Below, one piece after another: positions 7,463-17,079 of a DNA stretch of 64,000 nucleotides. A program made the position numbers and the translations under genes. This DNA is from Thiotrichales bacterium (GTDB taxonomy: Bacteria; Pseudomonadota; Gammaproteobacteria; HK1). Each line of letters begins with the position of its first letter. Position 1 is the stretch's first letter. Location of the stretch: NCBI GenBank assembly GCA_026709935.1, contig JAPOSC010000059.1:1-64000 (forward strand). Direction: 5' to 3'. The notes under the pieces are model-generated. The model did not search any database. It was not told the DNA's origin and was given only the letters and a program-made list of their open reading frames with translations.

Positions 7463-8821
7463 TCAGCCCATTCCGGGAGGCACGGCGCCGCGCATCCCCT
7501 GCATCATGCGCGCCATTCCACCCTTCCTGCGCATGCGCTTCATCATCTTCTGCATCTGCGTGAACTGCTTGAGCAACCGGTTCACGTCCTGCACCTGCGT
7601 ACCCGAGCCCGATGCGATGCGGCGCTTGCGCGAGCCCTTGATTACCCCGGGGTAGCGGCGCTCGTGCCGGGTCATGGACGAGATGATCGCCTCCATGCGG
7701 ATGAACTCCTGGTCGTTGACCCGGTCACGCGCCGCGGCGGGCAGCCCGGGGAGCCCCGGCAGCTTGTCGAGCATGCCGGCGATGCCTCCCATGTTCCGCA
7801 TCTGCGCGAGCTGCTCGGCGAAATCCTCGAGATCGAACTGCCGGCCCTTGACGAACTTGCGGGCGAGCTTTTCCGTTTTCTCGCGGTCGACCTTCTGCTC
7901 GACCTCCTCGATGAGTCCGAGTACGTCGCCCATGCCGAGGATGCGCGACGCGATCCGTTCGGGGTGGAACGCTTCCAGCGCATCGGTCTTCTCGCCGATA
8001 CCGAGAAACTTGATCGGCTTGCCGGTCACGTGACGTACCGACAGTGCCGCGCCGCCGCGCGCGTCACCGTCGATCTTGGTCAGCACGATTCCGGTGAGCG
8101 GGAGGGCGGCGCCGAACGCCTTCGAGACGTGGGCCGCGTCCTGGCCGGTCATGCCGTCGACCACGAACAGCGTCTCCACCGGCGAAACCGCGGAGTGGAT
8201 ACGCCGCACCTCGTCCATCATCGTCTCGTCGACGTGGAGCCGGCCGGCGGTATCGACAAGCAGCACATCGGCGAAGCGTCGTCGCGCCTCGGTGAGCGCG
8301 CCCGTGGCGATCGCTGTGGGGTCGTCACCGGGCGCGCTGGGGACGAATTCGGCCCCGACCTGCTCCGCCAGCACGCGGAGCTGATCGATGGCGGCGGGCC
8401 GATACACGTCGCAGCTTACCGTCATCACCTTCTTGTCCGCCTGCTCGATGAGTCGGCGTGCGAGCTTTGCCACGGTCGTGGTCTTGCCCGATCCCTGGAG
8501 CCCGGCGACGAGCACTACCGCCGGCGGCTGCACTTTGAGGGCAAGCTCGGAGCTGCTCCCGCCCATCAGCTCGGCCAGCTCGTCGCGGACCACCCGGACC
8601 AGCGCCTGACCCGGGGTGAGGCTCGCGAGGACATCCTGGCCCACCGCGCGCTCGCGCACCCGCTCGATGAACGCGCGCACCACCGGCAACGCGACGTCCG
8701 CCTCCAGCATCGCGGTGCGAACCTCGCGCAGCGCCTCCCGAATGTTGTCGTCGGTCAGGCGCCCCCGGCCGCGCAGACGATTCAGGACCGTGCCGAACCG
8801 GCCGGTGAGATTCTCGAACAC
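7463..8821 (-). CDS. ffh: signal recognition particle protein Ffh
   Basis: Ffh is the SRP54 GTPase that binds 4.5S RNA and signal sequences and targets inner-membrane proteins through FtsY. The 452-residue protein starts at GTG 8819-8821 (VFENLTGRFG) behind AGGAGGAGA. Longer in-frame extensions have no ribosome site. NG domain: P-loop GLQGSGKTTTVAKLA, DVYRPAAIDQL, DTAGRLHVDE and TKIDGDARGGAA. The C-terminal methionine-rich M domain includes TQMQKMMKRMRRKGGMARMM. The neighbouring divergent ypjD and corB-like genes are the usual gammaproteobacterial context. Confidence 0.96.
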   Translation of the reverse strand: MFENLTGRFGTVLNRLRGRGRLTDDNIREALREVRTAMLEADVALPVVRAFIERVRERAVGQDVLASLTPGQALVRVVRDELAELMGGSSSELALKVQPPAVVLVAGLQGSGKTTTVAKLARRLIEQADKKVMTVSCDVYRPAAIDQLRVLAEQVGAEFVPSAPGDDPTAIATGALTEARRRFADVLLVDTAGRLHVDETMMDEVRRIHSAVSPVETLFVVDGMTGQDAAHVSKAFGAALPLTGIVLTKIDGDARGGAALSVRHVTGKPIKFLGIGEKTDALEAFHPERIASRILGMGDVLGLIEEVEQKVDREKTEKLARKFVKGRQFDLEDFAEQLAQMRNMGGIAGMLDKLPGLPGLPAAARDRVNDQEFIRMEAIISSMTRHERRYPGVIKGSRKRRIASGSGTQVQDVNRLLKQFTQMQKMMKRMRRKGGMARMMQGMRGAVPPGMG

Positions 8822-9151
8822 CGCGTCTCCTCCTCTCTCGCACCCATACCGCACGCGATTGTATCCTGCCGGCGACCGGCTCCGATCGCCGCGCCGACTC
8901 TCGACAGCCAGTCCCGCTGGCACTCCGAGAGACCGTCTCGCGGTGCAATGGCGACGAGAGGTCGATCTGCGACGTATCCATTGCGGGCAATGTCGGGAAC
9001 ATGCCCCGATCTGGCGGGAATGGCGGCCGGAAACACCCAGCCCTGTTGGCAACAAACAAACAGACCTTCCGGAAACGTTCAGCCCTGTTCCTTTCCGCTC
9101 GATGTTGGCACCATGAGTGCCTGTCGCTTCGTGATCCGGCCCTGATTACCC
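8822..9151. other. divergent intergenic region ffh / ypjD, with an imperfect direct repeat
   Basis: No gene is visible in these 330 bp, which must hold promoters for both flanking genes. A 21-nt imperfect direct repeat (CCGGAAAC then CAGCCCTGTT) occurs at 9027-9047 and 9069-9089, 18 of 21 bases identical, 42 bp apart. Its role is unknown; spacing close to four helical turns would suit a protein-binding pair. Confidence 0.4.
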
Positions 9152-9967
9152 ATGCCTTCGTTGCTCGCCGCGCTCGCAGCCATCACCTACCTCACGGCGG
9201 GCCTGCGGATTGCCCGCCACTTGGCCCACCCAGCCGCGGAGCGTCCGGCCCGCGATACGTTCGCGTGCGTCATCGTGGGTTGCGGCGTCGTCCTGCATGC
9301 TGCGTCGATCTGGCCCGGGCTCATGCTGTGGAGCGGATCGAGTCCCGATCTTCCGGCAACCATCTCACTCGCGGGTCTGGCCACGGCCGCGGTGTTCGGG
9401 ATCGCGCTCCTCTGGCGTATCGACCACATCGTCGGCGCGCTCGTGCTCCCGCTGGCGGCGATTGCTCCGATCGTCCCGGTGGTGTGGTCGGGGCAGACGA
9501 CTCCCGTCAACACCACCTCCGTCCAGATCCACGCGGCGATCTCGATCGTGACGTGGGCGGTGCTGAGCCTCGCCGCGCTGCAGGCGCTGCTCCTTGCGTG
9601 GCAGGAACGCCGCCTCCATACCCGACGTCCGGGCGGCGTGCTGCGCACCCTGGCATCACTCGACACCCAGGAGCGCTGGCTGTTCCGGCTCATCGGGATC
9701 GGGTTCTTCCTGTTGAGCTTGAGCCTCGCCAGCGGCCTCATGTTCGTCGAGGACATGCTCGACCAGCATCTGGCGCACAAAACAGCGCTCTCATGTCTCG
9801 CGTGGGCGATGTTCGGGACGCTGCTGTGGGGGCGCCGACGCCACGGGTGGCGAGGACAGACCGCAGTGCGATGGTGCCTGTCGGGATTCGTGGTGCTGGC
9901 GCTCGCGTACTTCGGCAGCCGCCTGATCCTCGAGGTGCTGCTCGGCCAGCGCTGGCACTCCGCCTGA
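9152..9967 (+). CDS. ypjD: CcsA/YpjD-family cytochrome c assembly-like membrane protein
   Basis: A 271-residue inner-membrane protein with about eight hydrophobic segments. The YpjD subfamily lies next to ffh in many gammaproteobacteria and resembles CcsA, the haem-handling subunit of system II cytochrome c maturation. Visible conserved histidines include H27-region RIARHLAHP, the IHAAISIVTWAVL helix and the HKTALSCLAWAMF segment near the C-terminus, which match the haem-ligand helices of the family. Its substrate in this subfamily is not settled. It is followed by the CorB-like gene on the same strand after 212 bp. Confidence 0.85.
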   Translation: MPSLLAALAAITYLTAGLRIARHLAHPAAERPARDTFACVIVGCGVVLHAASIWPGLMLWSGSSPDLPATISLAGLATAAVFGIALLWRIDHIVGALVLPLAAIAPIVPVVWSGQTTPVNTTSVQIHAAISIVTWAVLSLAALQALLLAWQERRLHTRRPGGVLRTLASLDTQERWLFRLIGIGFFLLSLSLASGLMFVEDMLDQHLAHKTALSCLAWAMFGTLLWGRRRHGWRGQTAVRWCLSGFVVLALAYFGSRLILEVLLGQRWHSA

Positions 9968-10179
9968 CGGACCCGGCCTCCGGCGCATTCCCTTGATCGA
10001 GGACCATTCGAAAGTCCCGATTGATGGCCCGACCGGCGTTCGCGGATGGCCCATGCATACAGGCCGGAGACACCAGTCGGAATGTCGAAGTGAGACACCA
10101 CCCTAGCCGCGCATCGCTTGACAGCACCGGGACGGCTCCCCCGTAATACAGATCGGCACTGTGTGAGGTACACCCGCGC

Positions 10180-11460
10180 TTGAGCGACGTTCCGCCTGGC
10201 GTCCTGATCGGCGCCCTCGTCGTCCTCATCATCCTCTCGGGATGCTTCTCCGGCTCCGAGACGGGCATGATGGCCCTGAACCGCTACCGGCTGCGCCATC
10301 TGGCGAGGGCCGGACACCGAGGCGCACAGCGCGCCAGTCGGCTCCTGGAGCGCCCGGACCGGCTGATCGGCCTGATCCTCCTCGGGAACAACTTCGTGAA
10401 CATCGCCGCATCGTCGCTGGCGACGGTGCTGGCGTTACGCCTGCTCGGAGAGGCAGGCATCGCCGTGGCGGCCGGTCTGCTCACCCTGGTGATCCTGATC
10501 TTCGCCGAGGTCGCGCCGAAGACGTTCGCGGCGTTGCACCCCGAACGGGTCGCGTTCCCCGCCGCACATGTCATCACCTGGCTGCTCGTCGTCTTCCAGC
10601 CGCTGGTGGTCGCCGTCAACTGGATGGCGAACGGCGTGCTGCGCCTGCTCCGACTGTCCCCGGCGGGAGCCGACCGCGATACCCTGAGCCGCGAGGAACT
10701 CCGCACCGTGGTCGCCGAAGCAGGGGCGCTGATCCCGCGTCGCCACCGGCAGATGCTGATGAGCATCCTGGACCTCGAGAAGGTCACGGTCGACGACATC
10801 ATGGTCCCGCGCCAGGAGATCAACGCGATCGATCTCGACGATCCCCCGGAAGAGATCCTGGAGCAGATGATGCATGCGCAGCACACGCGCCTGCCGTTGT
10901 ACCGCGGAGATGTCAACGAGATCGAGGGGATCCTCCACCTGCGTCGCGTCGTCGCGCCGCCCGGTGAGGACGGACTGATCGAGTACCTCCAGGCGCAGGC
11001 GGACGAACCCTACTTCATCCCCGCCGGCACCCCCCTGAGCGCGCAGCTTCTCAACTTCCAGCGGGCGAACGAACGGATCGGGCTCATCGTCGACGAGTAC
11101 GGCGAGATCGAAGGGCTCGCCACCCTGGAGGACCTGCTCGAGGAGATCGTGGGACAGTTCACCACCGATCCGACCGCCTACAGCTCGGATATCCACCCAC
11201 AGTCCGACGGGACCTTCCTCGTCGACGGTTCGGCCAACGTGCGCGAGATCAACCGCGCCATGAGATGGGAGCTTCCCACCGGCGGACCCAAGACCGTGAA
11301 CGGGCTTATCATCGAGTATCTGGAATCGATACCGGAGCCGGGTACGAGCCTCATGATCGCGGGATATCCGTTCGAGATCGTGCACACCACCGGCAACGCG
11401 GTACGCACCGCGCGGATCATGCCGGCCCTGCGCAGGACGGCGACGGAGAGCGACGGGTAG
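10180..11460 (+). CDS. CorB/HlyC family protein: DUF21, CBS pair and transporter-associated domain
   Basis: A 426-residue membrane protein. Residues about 5-180 are the DUF21/CNNM transmembrane domain (GCFSGSETGMMALNRYRLRHL, LLGNNFVNIAASSLAT, FAEVAPKTFAALHPERVAFP). A tandem CBS pair follows (VTVDDIMVPRQEINAID, TRLPLYRGDVNEIEGILHLR, IGLIVDEYGEIEGLATLEDL). The C-terminal CorC_HlyC domain ends the protein. Members are implicated in magnesium/cobalt efflux. The start codon is TTG 10180-10182 with an upstream GAGGT; no ATG precedes the first helix. The gene follows ypjD, as in other gammaproteobacteria. Confidence 0.9.
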   Translation: MSDVPPGVLIGALVVLIILSGCFSGSETGMMALNRYRLRHLARAGHRGAQRASRLLERPDRLIGLILLGNNFVNIAASSLATVLALRLLGEAGIAVAAGLLTLVILIFAEVAPKTFAALHPERVAFPAAHVITWLLVVFQPLVVAVNWMANGVLRLLRLSPAGADRDTLSREELRTVVAEAGALIPRRHRQMLMSILDLEKVTVDDIMVPRQEINAIDLDDPPEEILEQMMHAQHTRLPLYRGDVNEIEGILHLRRVVAPPGEDGLIEYLQAQADEPYFIPAGTPLSAQLLNFQRANERIGLIVDEYGEIEGLATLEDLLEEIVGQFTTDPTAYSSDIHPQSDGTFLVDGSANVREINRAMRWELPTGGPKTVNGLIIEYLESIPEPGTSLMIAGYPFEIVHTTGNAVRTARIMPALRRTATESDG

Positions 11461-11573
11461 TCGAACGCGGCATTCGGTGCCGGCGGCCTGCGGCGACTTT
11501 ACCTCGCCGGCCGCGCGGCCATGGCCGATGAACGTGCCACTGGAAGACGTATCCGCCCTGCGCGTCCCATTCG

Positions 11574-12923
11574 TCAAATCAGGTCGAGCGCGCGGTCCAC
11601 CCGCTCGACCCCGGTGACATCGATACCATGAGGGAGCCGCCGCGGGACGTTGGCGGTCGGGACCAGCGCTCGCGAGAATCCATGCTTGGCGGCTTCGCGG
11701 ACCCGCTCCTCCCCGCCCGGAACGGGCCGAATCTCACCCGCCAGTCCCACCTCGCCGAACACCATGAGACCGTGCTCGATCGGCCGTTCGCCCAGAATCG
11801 AACGCACTGCGGCCAGTACGGCAAGATCCGCCCCGGTCTCGGTGATTCGGACCCCTCCGACGACGTTCGCATAGACGTCGAGACCCTGGGTGGAGACGCC
11901 CGCATGCCGGTGAAGGACGGCAAGCAGCATGTTGAGCCGCCCCTGTTCGAGCCCCACCGTCAACCGCCGCGGCGGGCCGGACGCCTCGTCGACCAGCGCC
12001 TGGATCTCGACCAGCAACGGCCGGGTCCCTTCCCGCACCACGGTCACCACGCTGCCCGCAACTTCAGCGGCTCCGCGTGCGAGGAAAATCGCGGACGGGT
12101 TGCGAACCTCGCGCAGCCCTTTCTCCGTCATCGCGAAAAGGCCGATCTCGTTCGCGGCGCCGAAGCGGTTCTTGACGGCCCGGATGACGCGAAACCGGCG
12201 ATCCGCTTCGCTCTCGAAATACAGCACCGTGTCCACCATGTGCTCCAGGACCCGGGGACCGGCAATCGCGCCGTCCTTGGTGACGTGGCCGACCAGCAGC
12301 ACCGAAAAGGAGCGATCCTTGGCGTGACGCACGAGCCGCGCCGCACTCTCGCGCACCTGCGCGACGCTGCCCGGAGCGGACTGCAAGGCCTCGGTAAACA
12401 TGGTCTGTATCGAGTCGATGACCACGATCCGGGGCGACTCACGCTCGACGACTTCGAGAACCGACTCCACCCTCGTCTCGGCGAGCAGATGCACGCGATC
12501 CGCCGCCACTCCTAGTCGCCTCGCCCGCAGCGCGACCTGCCGGATCGACTCCTCTCCGGTCACGTACAGCACACGGACGATATCGCCGGCGAGATTCCCC
12601 AGCACCTGAAGCAGAAGCGTAGACTTCCCGATCCCGGGCTCGCCCCCCACGAGCACGACCGCTCCGGACACGAGCCCGCCGCCGAGCACGCGGTCGAGTT
12701 CCGAGAGACCGGTCTCTACTCTGGAATCCGGAGCGAGGTCCACGCTCGACGCCGCGACGGGCCGGACCGAATGCCCCGTCGGCGCCCGCGCACGCACTCT
12801 GACAGTGGGCTGCGTGACTTCCTCCAGAGAGTTCCACGCCCCGCAGTCGGGGCACTGTCCGCGCCACTGAGGGGTGCTCGCGCCGCACTGCGTACATGCG
12901 TAGACGATGCGTTGTTTCACCAT
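11574..12923 (-). CDS. radA: DNA repair protein RadA
   Basis: RadA is a RecA-related branch-migration ATPase acting in recombinational repair. The 449-residue protein starts at ATG 12921-12923 (MVKQRIVYACTQCGAS). Domains: N-terminal C4 zinc finger (CTQCGASTPQWRGQCPDCGAW), RecA-like core with Walker A GEPGIGKSTLLLQ and Walker B IVVIDSIQTMFTE, the RadA-specific KNRFG motif (AVKNRFGAANEIG), and a C-terminal Lon-protease-like domain with LFGEVGLAGEIRPV-type sequence. It is convergent with the CorB-like gene. No operon partner is evident. Confidence 0.96.
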   Translation of the reverse strand: MVKQRIVYACTQCGASTPQWRGQCPDCGAWNSLEEVTQPTVRVRARAPTGHSVRPVAASSVDLAPDSRVETGLSELDRVLGGGLVSGAVVLVGGEPGIGKSTLLLQVLGNLAGDIVRVLYVTGEESIRQVALRARRLGVAADRVHLLAETRVESVLEVVERESPRIVVIDSIQTMFTEALQSAPGSVAQVRESAARLVRHAKDRSFSVLLVGHVTKDGAIAGPRVLEHMVDTVLYFESEADRRFRVIRAVKNRFGAANEIGLFAMTEKGLREVRNPSAIFLARGAAEVAGSVVTVVREGTRPLLVEIQALVDEASGPPRRLTVGLEQGRLNMLLAVLHRHAGVSTQGLDVYANVVGGVRITETGADLAVLAAVRSILGERPIEHGLMVFGEVGLAGEIRPVPGGEERVREAAKHGFSRALVPTANVPRRLPHGIDVTGVERVDRALDLI

Positions 12924-13101
12924 GCCGAATCGAATCCACACCGCCGACGGGCAGGAGCGCCATCCTGGAAGGAGACGGCGAGTGTATGGAACGGACGCGC
13001 GGCACGCGAGCCCGGTATGAGCCCGGTGCGGTGCAATCAAACGCCTGAATCCAGTAAGTTCCGTTCCTGGATCCATGACTCCCCGGACAGCGTGACAGAC
13101 C

Positions 13102-14826
13102 ATGCCGGCGCAGACGAACCGCACATCACTGAAGCCTCTCCTTGTCGGCGAGGCAGAGGCGGAAACACTGAAGAGCGAATCGCTCGACACGCCGTCCCTG
13201 ACCCTCTCCCAGCGACAGCTCTGCGACCTGGAGCTGTTGATGAATGGCGGATTCACCCCCCTCGACGGCTTCATGGATCGGGAGACCTACACGCACGTAC
13301 TGGATTCGATGCGGCTGCCCGACGGCCAACTCTGGCCGATTCCGGTGGTGCTCGACATCACACGTGAACGCGCGGAGAAGCTGGAGGTGGGCTCCCGAGT
13401 CGCCCTGCGTGATCAGGAAGGGCTCGCGCTTGCGATCCTCGAGATCTCGGGAATGTGGGAAGCGGACAAGCACGCCGAGGGGCAGCAGGTCTACGGAACA
13501 ACGTCCGCGCACCATCCCGGGGTGCGGCACCTCCACGAACGGATCGGCGAGATCTACGTGGGAGGTCACGTTGCCGGCATCCGGCTCCCCACGCACTACG
13601 ACCATCAGGAGCTGCGTCACTCGCCCCGGGAGCTCGGCCGGTTCTTCGATCGGCTCGGCTGGCGCAGCATCATCGCATTCCATACGAGCCGTCCGATACA
13701 CAGGCGCGAACGGGAGCTGACTCTCGACGCCGCCAGGCAAGCGCGGGGGCACCTGCTCCTGCACCCCGTCGCCGGCGTCACGATGCATCACGACCTGGCC
13801 CATTTCGCGCGTATCAAGTGCTACCAGCAGGTCCTGCGGCACTACCCGCAGCAGCTCGCCGCCCTGTCCCTGCTTCCGCTCGCGACACGCGGCGCCGGCC
13901 CGCGCGAAGCGCTGTGGCACGCGATCATCCGACGCAACTACGGATGTACCGACTTCATCGTGGAATGCGACCATGCATCGCCGGTGCTGCCACCCGCCGC
14001 CGGCTCCGACAGACTCTATCCGCGCCATGCCGCCCAGGAGCTTGCCCGCGAGCACGAGAGCGAGCTCGGGATCTCGATCTTCCTCGCCAACCGACTCGGC
14101 TACTCGCCAAAGGCGCGCCGCTACGTCCCCGTCGGAAGCGCGGGAGTGCCGGAGGAAGAGACAGTGCCGTTCGGGGATGCGGAGCTGGCGGCCCGGATCG
14201 CCAGGCAGGAGGAGGTGCCCGGGTGGTTTACCTACCCGGAGATCATCGAGAGGCTGCGCGCGGTCTACCCCGCGCCCCGCGAGCAGGGCATCACGCTGTT
14301 CTTCACCGGGCTGTCGGGTTCCGGGAAGTCGACGCTCGCCAAGATCATGTACGGCAAGTTCATCGAGGAAGGCAGACGCTCGGTCACCCTGCTCGACGGC
14401 GACATCGTGCGCCACCATCTGTCGAGCGAGCTCGGATTCTCCAAGGCGCACCGGGACATCAACGTGCGCCGCATCGGCTTCGTGGCGAGCGAGATCACCA
14501 AGAACCGGGGAGTCGCGATCTGCGCGCCGATCGCACCGTATGCCGGAACGCGCCGGGACGTGCGCGAGATGGTCGAAGCCCACGGCGCGATGATCGAGGT
14601 CTACGTGTGCACACCGCTCGAAGTGTGCGAAGCGCGCGACCGAAAGGGGCTTTACGCCAGGGCACGCAAGGGGATCATTCCCGAATTCACCGGAATCAGC
14701 GATCCCTACGAGGTGCCGTCGCACCCGGAGATCACCATCGACACCACCGACCTCACCCCCATGCAGGCGGCACAGGAGATCTTTCTTTACTTGTTCGCCA
14801 AGGGATATCTCGATGCCGAGAGCTGA
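13102..14826 (+). CDS. cysC: APS kinase fused to an ATP-sulfurylase-like domain with altered active site
   Basis: A 574-residue two-domain protein. Residues about 1-385 have the ATP sulfurylase fold (LMNGGFTPLDGFMDRETY, LPLATRGAGPREALWHAIIRRNYGCTDF). Residues about 393-574 are APS kinase, intact: P-loop GLSGSGKS (403-410), LLDGDIVRHHLSSELGFS, RDINVRRIGFVASEI, CEARDRKGLYARARKG. The kinase phosphorylates APS to PAPS. In the first domain the catalytic QxRNPxHxxH motif reads HTSRPIHRRE (194-203), and GRDHAG reads ECDHAS (288-293), so Q, R, N and the second H are replaced, and the R of GRDHAG is C. Sulfurylase catalysis is therefore doubtful; a structural or regulatory role is possible. No other sulfate genes lie nearby. 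Confidence 0.88.
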   Translation: MPAQTNRTSLKPLLVGEAEAETLKSESLDTPSLTLSQRQLCDLELLMNGGFTPLDGFMDRETYTHVLDSMRLPDGQLWPIPVVLDITRERAEKLEVGSRVALRDQEGLALAILEISGMWEADKHAEGQQVYGTTSAHHPGVRHLHERIGEIYVGGHVAGIRLPTHYDHQELRHSPRELGRFFDRLGWRSIIAFHTSRPIHRRERELTLDAARQARGHLLLHPVAGVTMHHDLAHFARIKCYQQVLRHYPQQLAALSLLPLATRGAGPREALWHAIIRRNYGCTDFIVECDHASPVLPPAAGSDRLYPRHAAQELAREHESELGISIFLANRLGYSPKARRYVPVGSAGVPEEETVPFGDAELAARIARQEEVPGWFTYPEIIERLRAVYPAPREQGITLFFTGLSGSGKSTLAKIMYGKFIEEGRRSVTLLDGDIVRHHLSSELGFSKAHRDINVRRIGFVASEITKNRGVAICAPIAPYAGTRRDVREMVEAHGAMIEVYVCTPLEVCEARDRKGLYARARKGIIPEFTGISDPYEVPSHPEITIDTTDLTPMQAAQEIFLYLFAKGYLDAES

Positions 14827-14842
14827 GCGCCCCGGCCCGGTT

Positions 14843-16240
14843 TCAGCCGGGCAGATCCCCTGAGTAGTCGACCGGCGAAAGATTCTCGAATCGCGCATAC
14901 CGGCCGAGAAATGCGAGATTGACCGTACCGATGGGACCGTTGCGCTGCTTTCCGATGATGATTTCCGCCTTGCCCTTGTCCTTGCTCTCTTCGTCGTAGA
15001 CCTCGTCGCGGTAGATGAACAGGATCAGGTCCGCATCCTGCTCGATGGCCCCCGATTCCCGGAGATCCGACATCACCGGGCGCTTGTTCCCGCGCATCTC
15101 CAGGCTTCGGTTGAGCTGCGAGCAGGCCACCACCGGCGCGTTCACCTCTCTCGCCAGAGCCTTCAACGAGCGGGAAATCTCGGAGATCTCCGTGGCCCGG
15201 TTCTCGCTGCTTCCCGGCACGTACATCAGTTGCAGGTAGTCGATGACGACGAGGTCGAGCCCCTGCTCCCGCTTGAGCCTGCGGCAGCGGGCGCGAAGCT
15301 CCGTCGGAGTCAGGGTGGAATCGTCGACGATGAAGACGTTGGTGTCGTTGAGCATCGCGAGCGGGGAAGTCAACCGCGGCCAGTCTTCGGCTTCCAGCCG
15401 CCCGGTGCGAACCTTCTGCTGGTCGATCATTCCGAGCGACGAGAGCATTCTCATCGCCAGTTGCTCGGCCGGCATTTCCATGCTGAACACGGCCACGGAC
15501 AACCGGCCCCGGATCGAGGCCTCCTCCACGATGTTCATCGCGAACGCGGTCTTCCCCATCGAGGGACGGCCCGCGACGATGACGAGGTCGCCTCGCTGCA
15601 GGCCGGCGGTCATCTCGTCGAGCTTCTCGAACCCGGTCGGCACACCGGTGATCGGGTTCTCCCTCCGGGACAGCTCGTCGATGTGCTCCATCACGCGGGA
15701 CAGCACGGTCTTGATGGCGACCGAGTCCCGGCGGCCCACCCCCCCCAGCTCCGCGATTTCCAGAATTCGCCGTTCGGCTTCGTCCAGTACCTCGTGCGCC
15801 GCCCGCCCCTGAGGACGGAATGCGGACTCTGCGATCTCGGTGCTCGTCCGGATGAGACTGCGAAGCACCGCACGTTCGCGCACGATCTCCGCGTACGCGA
15901 CGATATTCGCGGCGTTGGGGGTGTTCTGGGCAAGATCCGCGAGGTAGGCGAGCCCCCCCGACGAGTCGAGAAGGCCGTCCCGGTCGAGCCGCTCCGCCAC
16001 GGTCACCGCATCGCACGGCTGCCCTTCATCGCACAGGCTCGCTACCGCGCCGAACACGGCGCGGTGGTCATTGCGGTAGAAATGCGCGGCAGTGACGATG
16101 TCCGCGATGCGGTCCCAGGCGTCGTTGTCGATCAGCACCCCGCCCAGCACTGCCTGTTCGGCATCGACCGAGTGCGGCGGGACGCGGAGCGCCTCGGAGC
16201 CGGGCGCTGGCGAAACTTCATTGAGCACTGGATCGGCCAT
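14843..16240 (-). CDS. dnaB: replicative DNA helicase DnaB
   Basis: DnaB is the hexameric 5'-3' helicase of the replisome. The 465-residue protein starts at ATG 16238-16240 (MADPVLNEVSPAPGSEALRV); a longer in-frame extension covers a repeat-rich leader and has no family similarity. The N-terminal domain begins PPHSVDAEQAVLGGVLIDN. The RecA-like domain has Walker A AGRPSMGKTAFAMN, Walker B LDLVVIDYLQLM, SQLNRSLEMRGNKRP and ESGAIEQDADLILFIYRDE. It follows rpsF-rpsR-rplI on the same strand, as in many gammaproteobacteria. Length and motifs show no intein. Confidence 0.96.
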   Translation of the reverse strand: MADPVLNEVSPAPGSEALRVPPHSVDAEQAVLGGVLIDNDAWDRIADIVTAAHFYRNDHRAVFGAVASLCDEGQPCDAVTVAERLDRDGLLDSSGGLAYLADLAQNTPNAANIVAYAEIVRERAVLRSLIRTSTEIAESAFRPQGRAAHEVLDEAERRILEIAELGGVGRRDSVAIKTVLSRVMEHIDELSRRENPITGVPTGFEKLDEMTAGLQRGDLVIVAGRPSMGKTAFAMNIVEEASIRGRLSVAVFSMEMPAEQLAMRMLSSLGMIDQQKVRTGRLEAEDWPRLTSPLAMLNDTNVFIVDDSTLTPTELRARCRRLKREQGLDLVVIDYLQLMYVPGSSENRATEISEISRSLKALAREVNAPVVACSQLNRSLEMRGNKRPVMSDLRESGAIEQDADLILFIYRDEVYDEESKDKGKAEIIIGKQRNGPIGTVNLAFLGRYARFENLSPVDYSGDLPG

Positions 16241-16535
16241 ATCGAAGGCAATCCCCAAGCGGCGGTCTCGGTCTGACCCGAACCATGGCGGCCAGGGACA
16301 GGATAGCCCCGGGGACAGGATGGACCCAAGGACAAACAGCCCCAGGGACAGATAGCCCCTAGAAAAGATAGCCCAGGAGACGTTCGAGGCCGCCGCGAAG
16401 TGGTCGGGAGTGGACATTCGAATGGAGCGGGAGCGTCCGACCCGAATCCGGTGTTCACCGGGCTCGCCCGAGCATACGCTCCCGCCAACTCCGGCGCGGC
16501 ACACCACGCACCACGGCGCCCTGAGCCGGCAGGTC
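16241..16535. repeat. dnaB-rplI gap with five degenerate 17-bp direct repeats
   Basis: No gene is visible. Between 16295 and 16375 a unit like GGGACAGGATAGCCCC recurs about five times: 16295-16310, 16312-16327, 16329-16343, 16345-16359 and a weaker copy at about 16360-16375. On the transcribed minus strand this is the 5' leader of dnaB. It may be decaying minisatellite DNA or a structured leader. Confidence 0.6.
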
Positions 16536-17033
16536 TCAGTCCACGGTCGATTCGGGCTCCAACTCCGGCCGAGTACCCGCGTCCGACTCGGGCTCCACCT
16601 TCAGCCGAATGGCGGCCTCGACCGTCGGGCCGATGTGGATGGTCACGTCATACTCCCCGACCTGGCGGATCGTGTCGCCGTCGGGCATCCGAACCTCCTG
16701 TCGACCGACTTCGTGCCCGGCGTCGACAAGCGCCTGCGCGACATCTGCGGAGCCCACCGATCCGAACAGCCGACCGCTCTCTCCCGCCTTGCGCAGCACC
16801 GTGATCTCGACGCCTTCAAGGGCCGACGCGCGATCCCCCGACGCCGCGAGAGCCTCCGCTTCGCGACGTTCGAACTCCTCACGTCGCGCCTCGAACTCGG
16901 CCATGTTCCTCGGTGTCGCCGCCACGGCGATTCCCTTCGGTATCAGGTAATTCCTGGCGTATCCAGCCTTGACCGATACCTTGTCGCCAAGTCCTCCGAG
17001 CCGTTGCACCGTCTCCAGCAGGATCACTTCCAT
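16536..17033 (-). CDS. rplI: 50S ribosomal protein L9
   Basis: A 165-residue L9 near the L1 stalk. The start chosen is ATG 17031-17033, with GAGGTG ahead; a GTG two codons upstream is the alternative. The N-terminal domain MEVILLETVQRLGGLGDKVS, KAGYARNYLIPKGIAVAAT is canonical. The central helix and C-terminal domain (LFGSVGSADVAQALVDAGH) follow. An acidic tail (EPESDAGTRPELEPESTVD) extends beyond the usual end at about residue 150. Confidence 0.95.
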   Translation of the reverse strand: MEVILLETVQRLGGLGDKVSVKAGYARNYLIPKGIAVAATPRNMAEFEARREEFERREAEALAASGDRASALEGVEITVLRKAGESGRLFGSVGSADVAQALVDAGHEVGRQEVRMPDGDTIRQVGEYDVTIHIGPTVEAAIRLKVEPESDAGTRPELEPESTVD

Positions 17034-17079
17034 CGTCACACCTCGTTGTGTTGCGCGGGGCCGCAGCCCCGCCCTGCAT

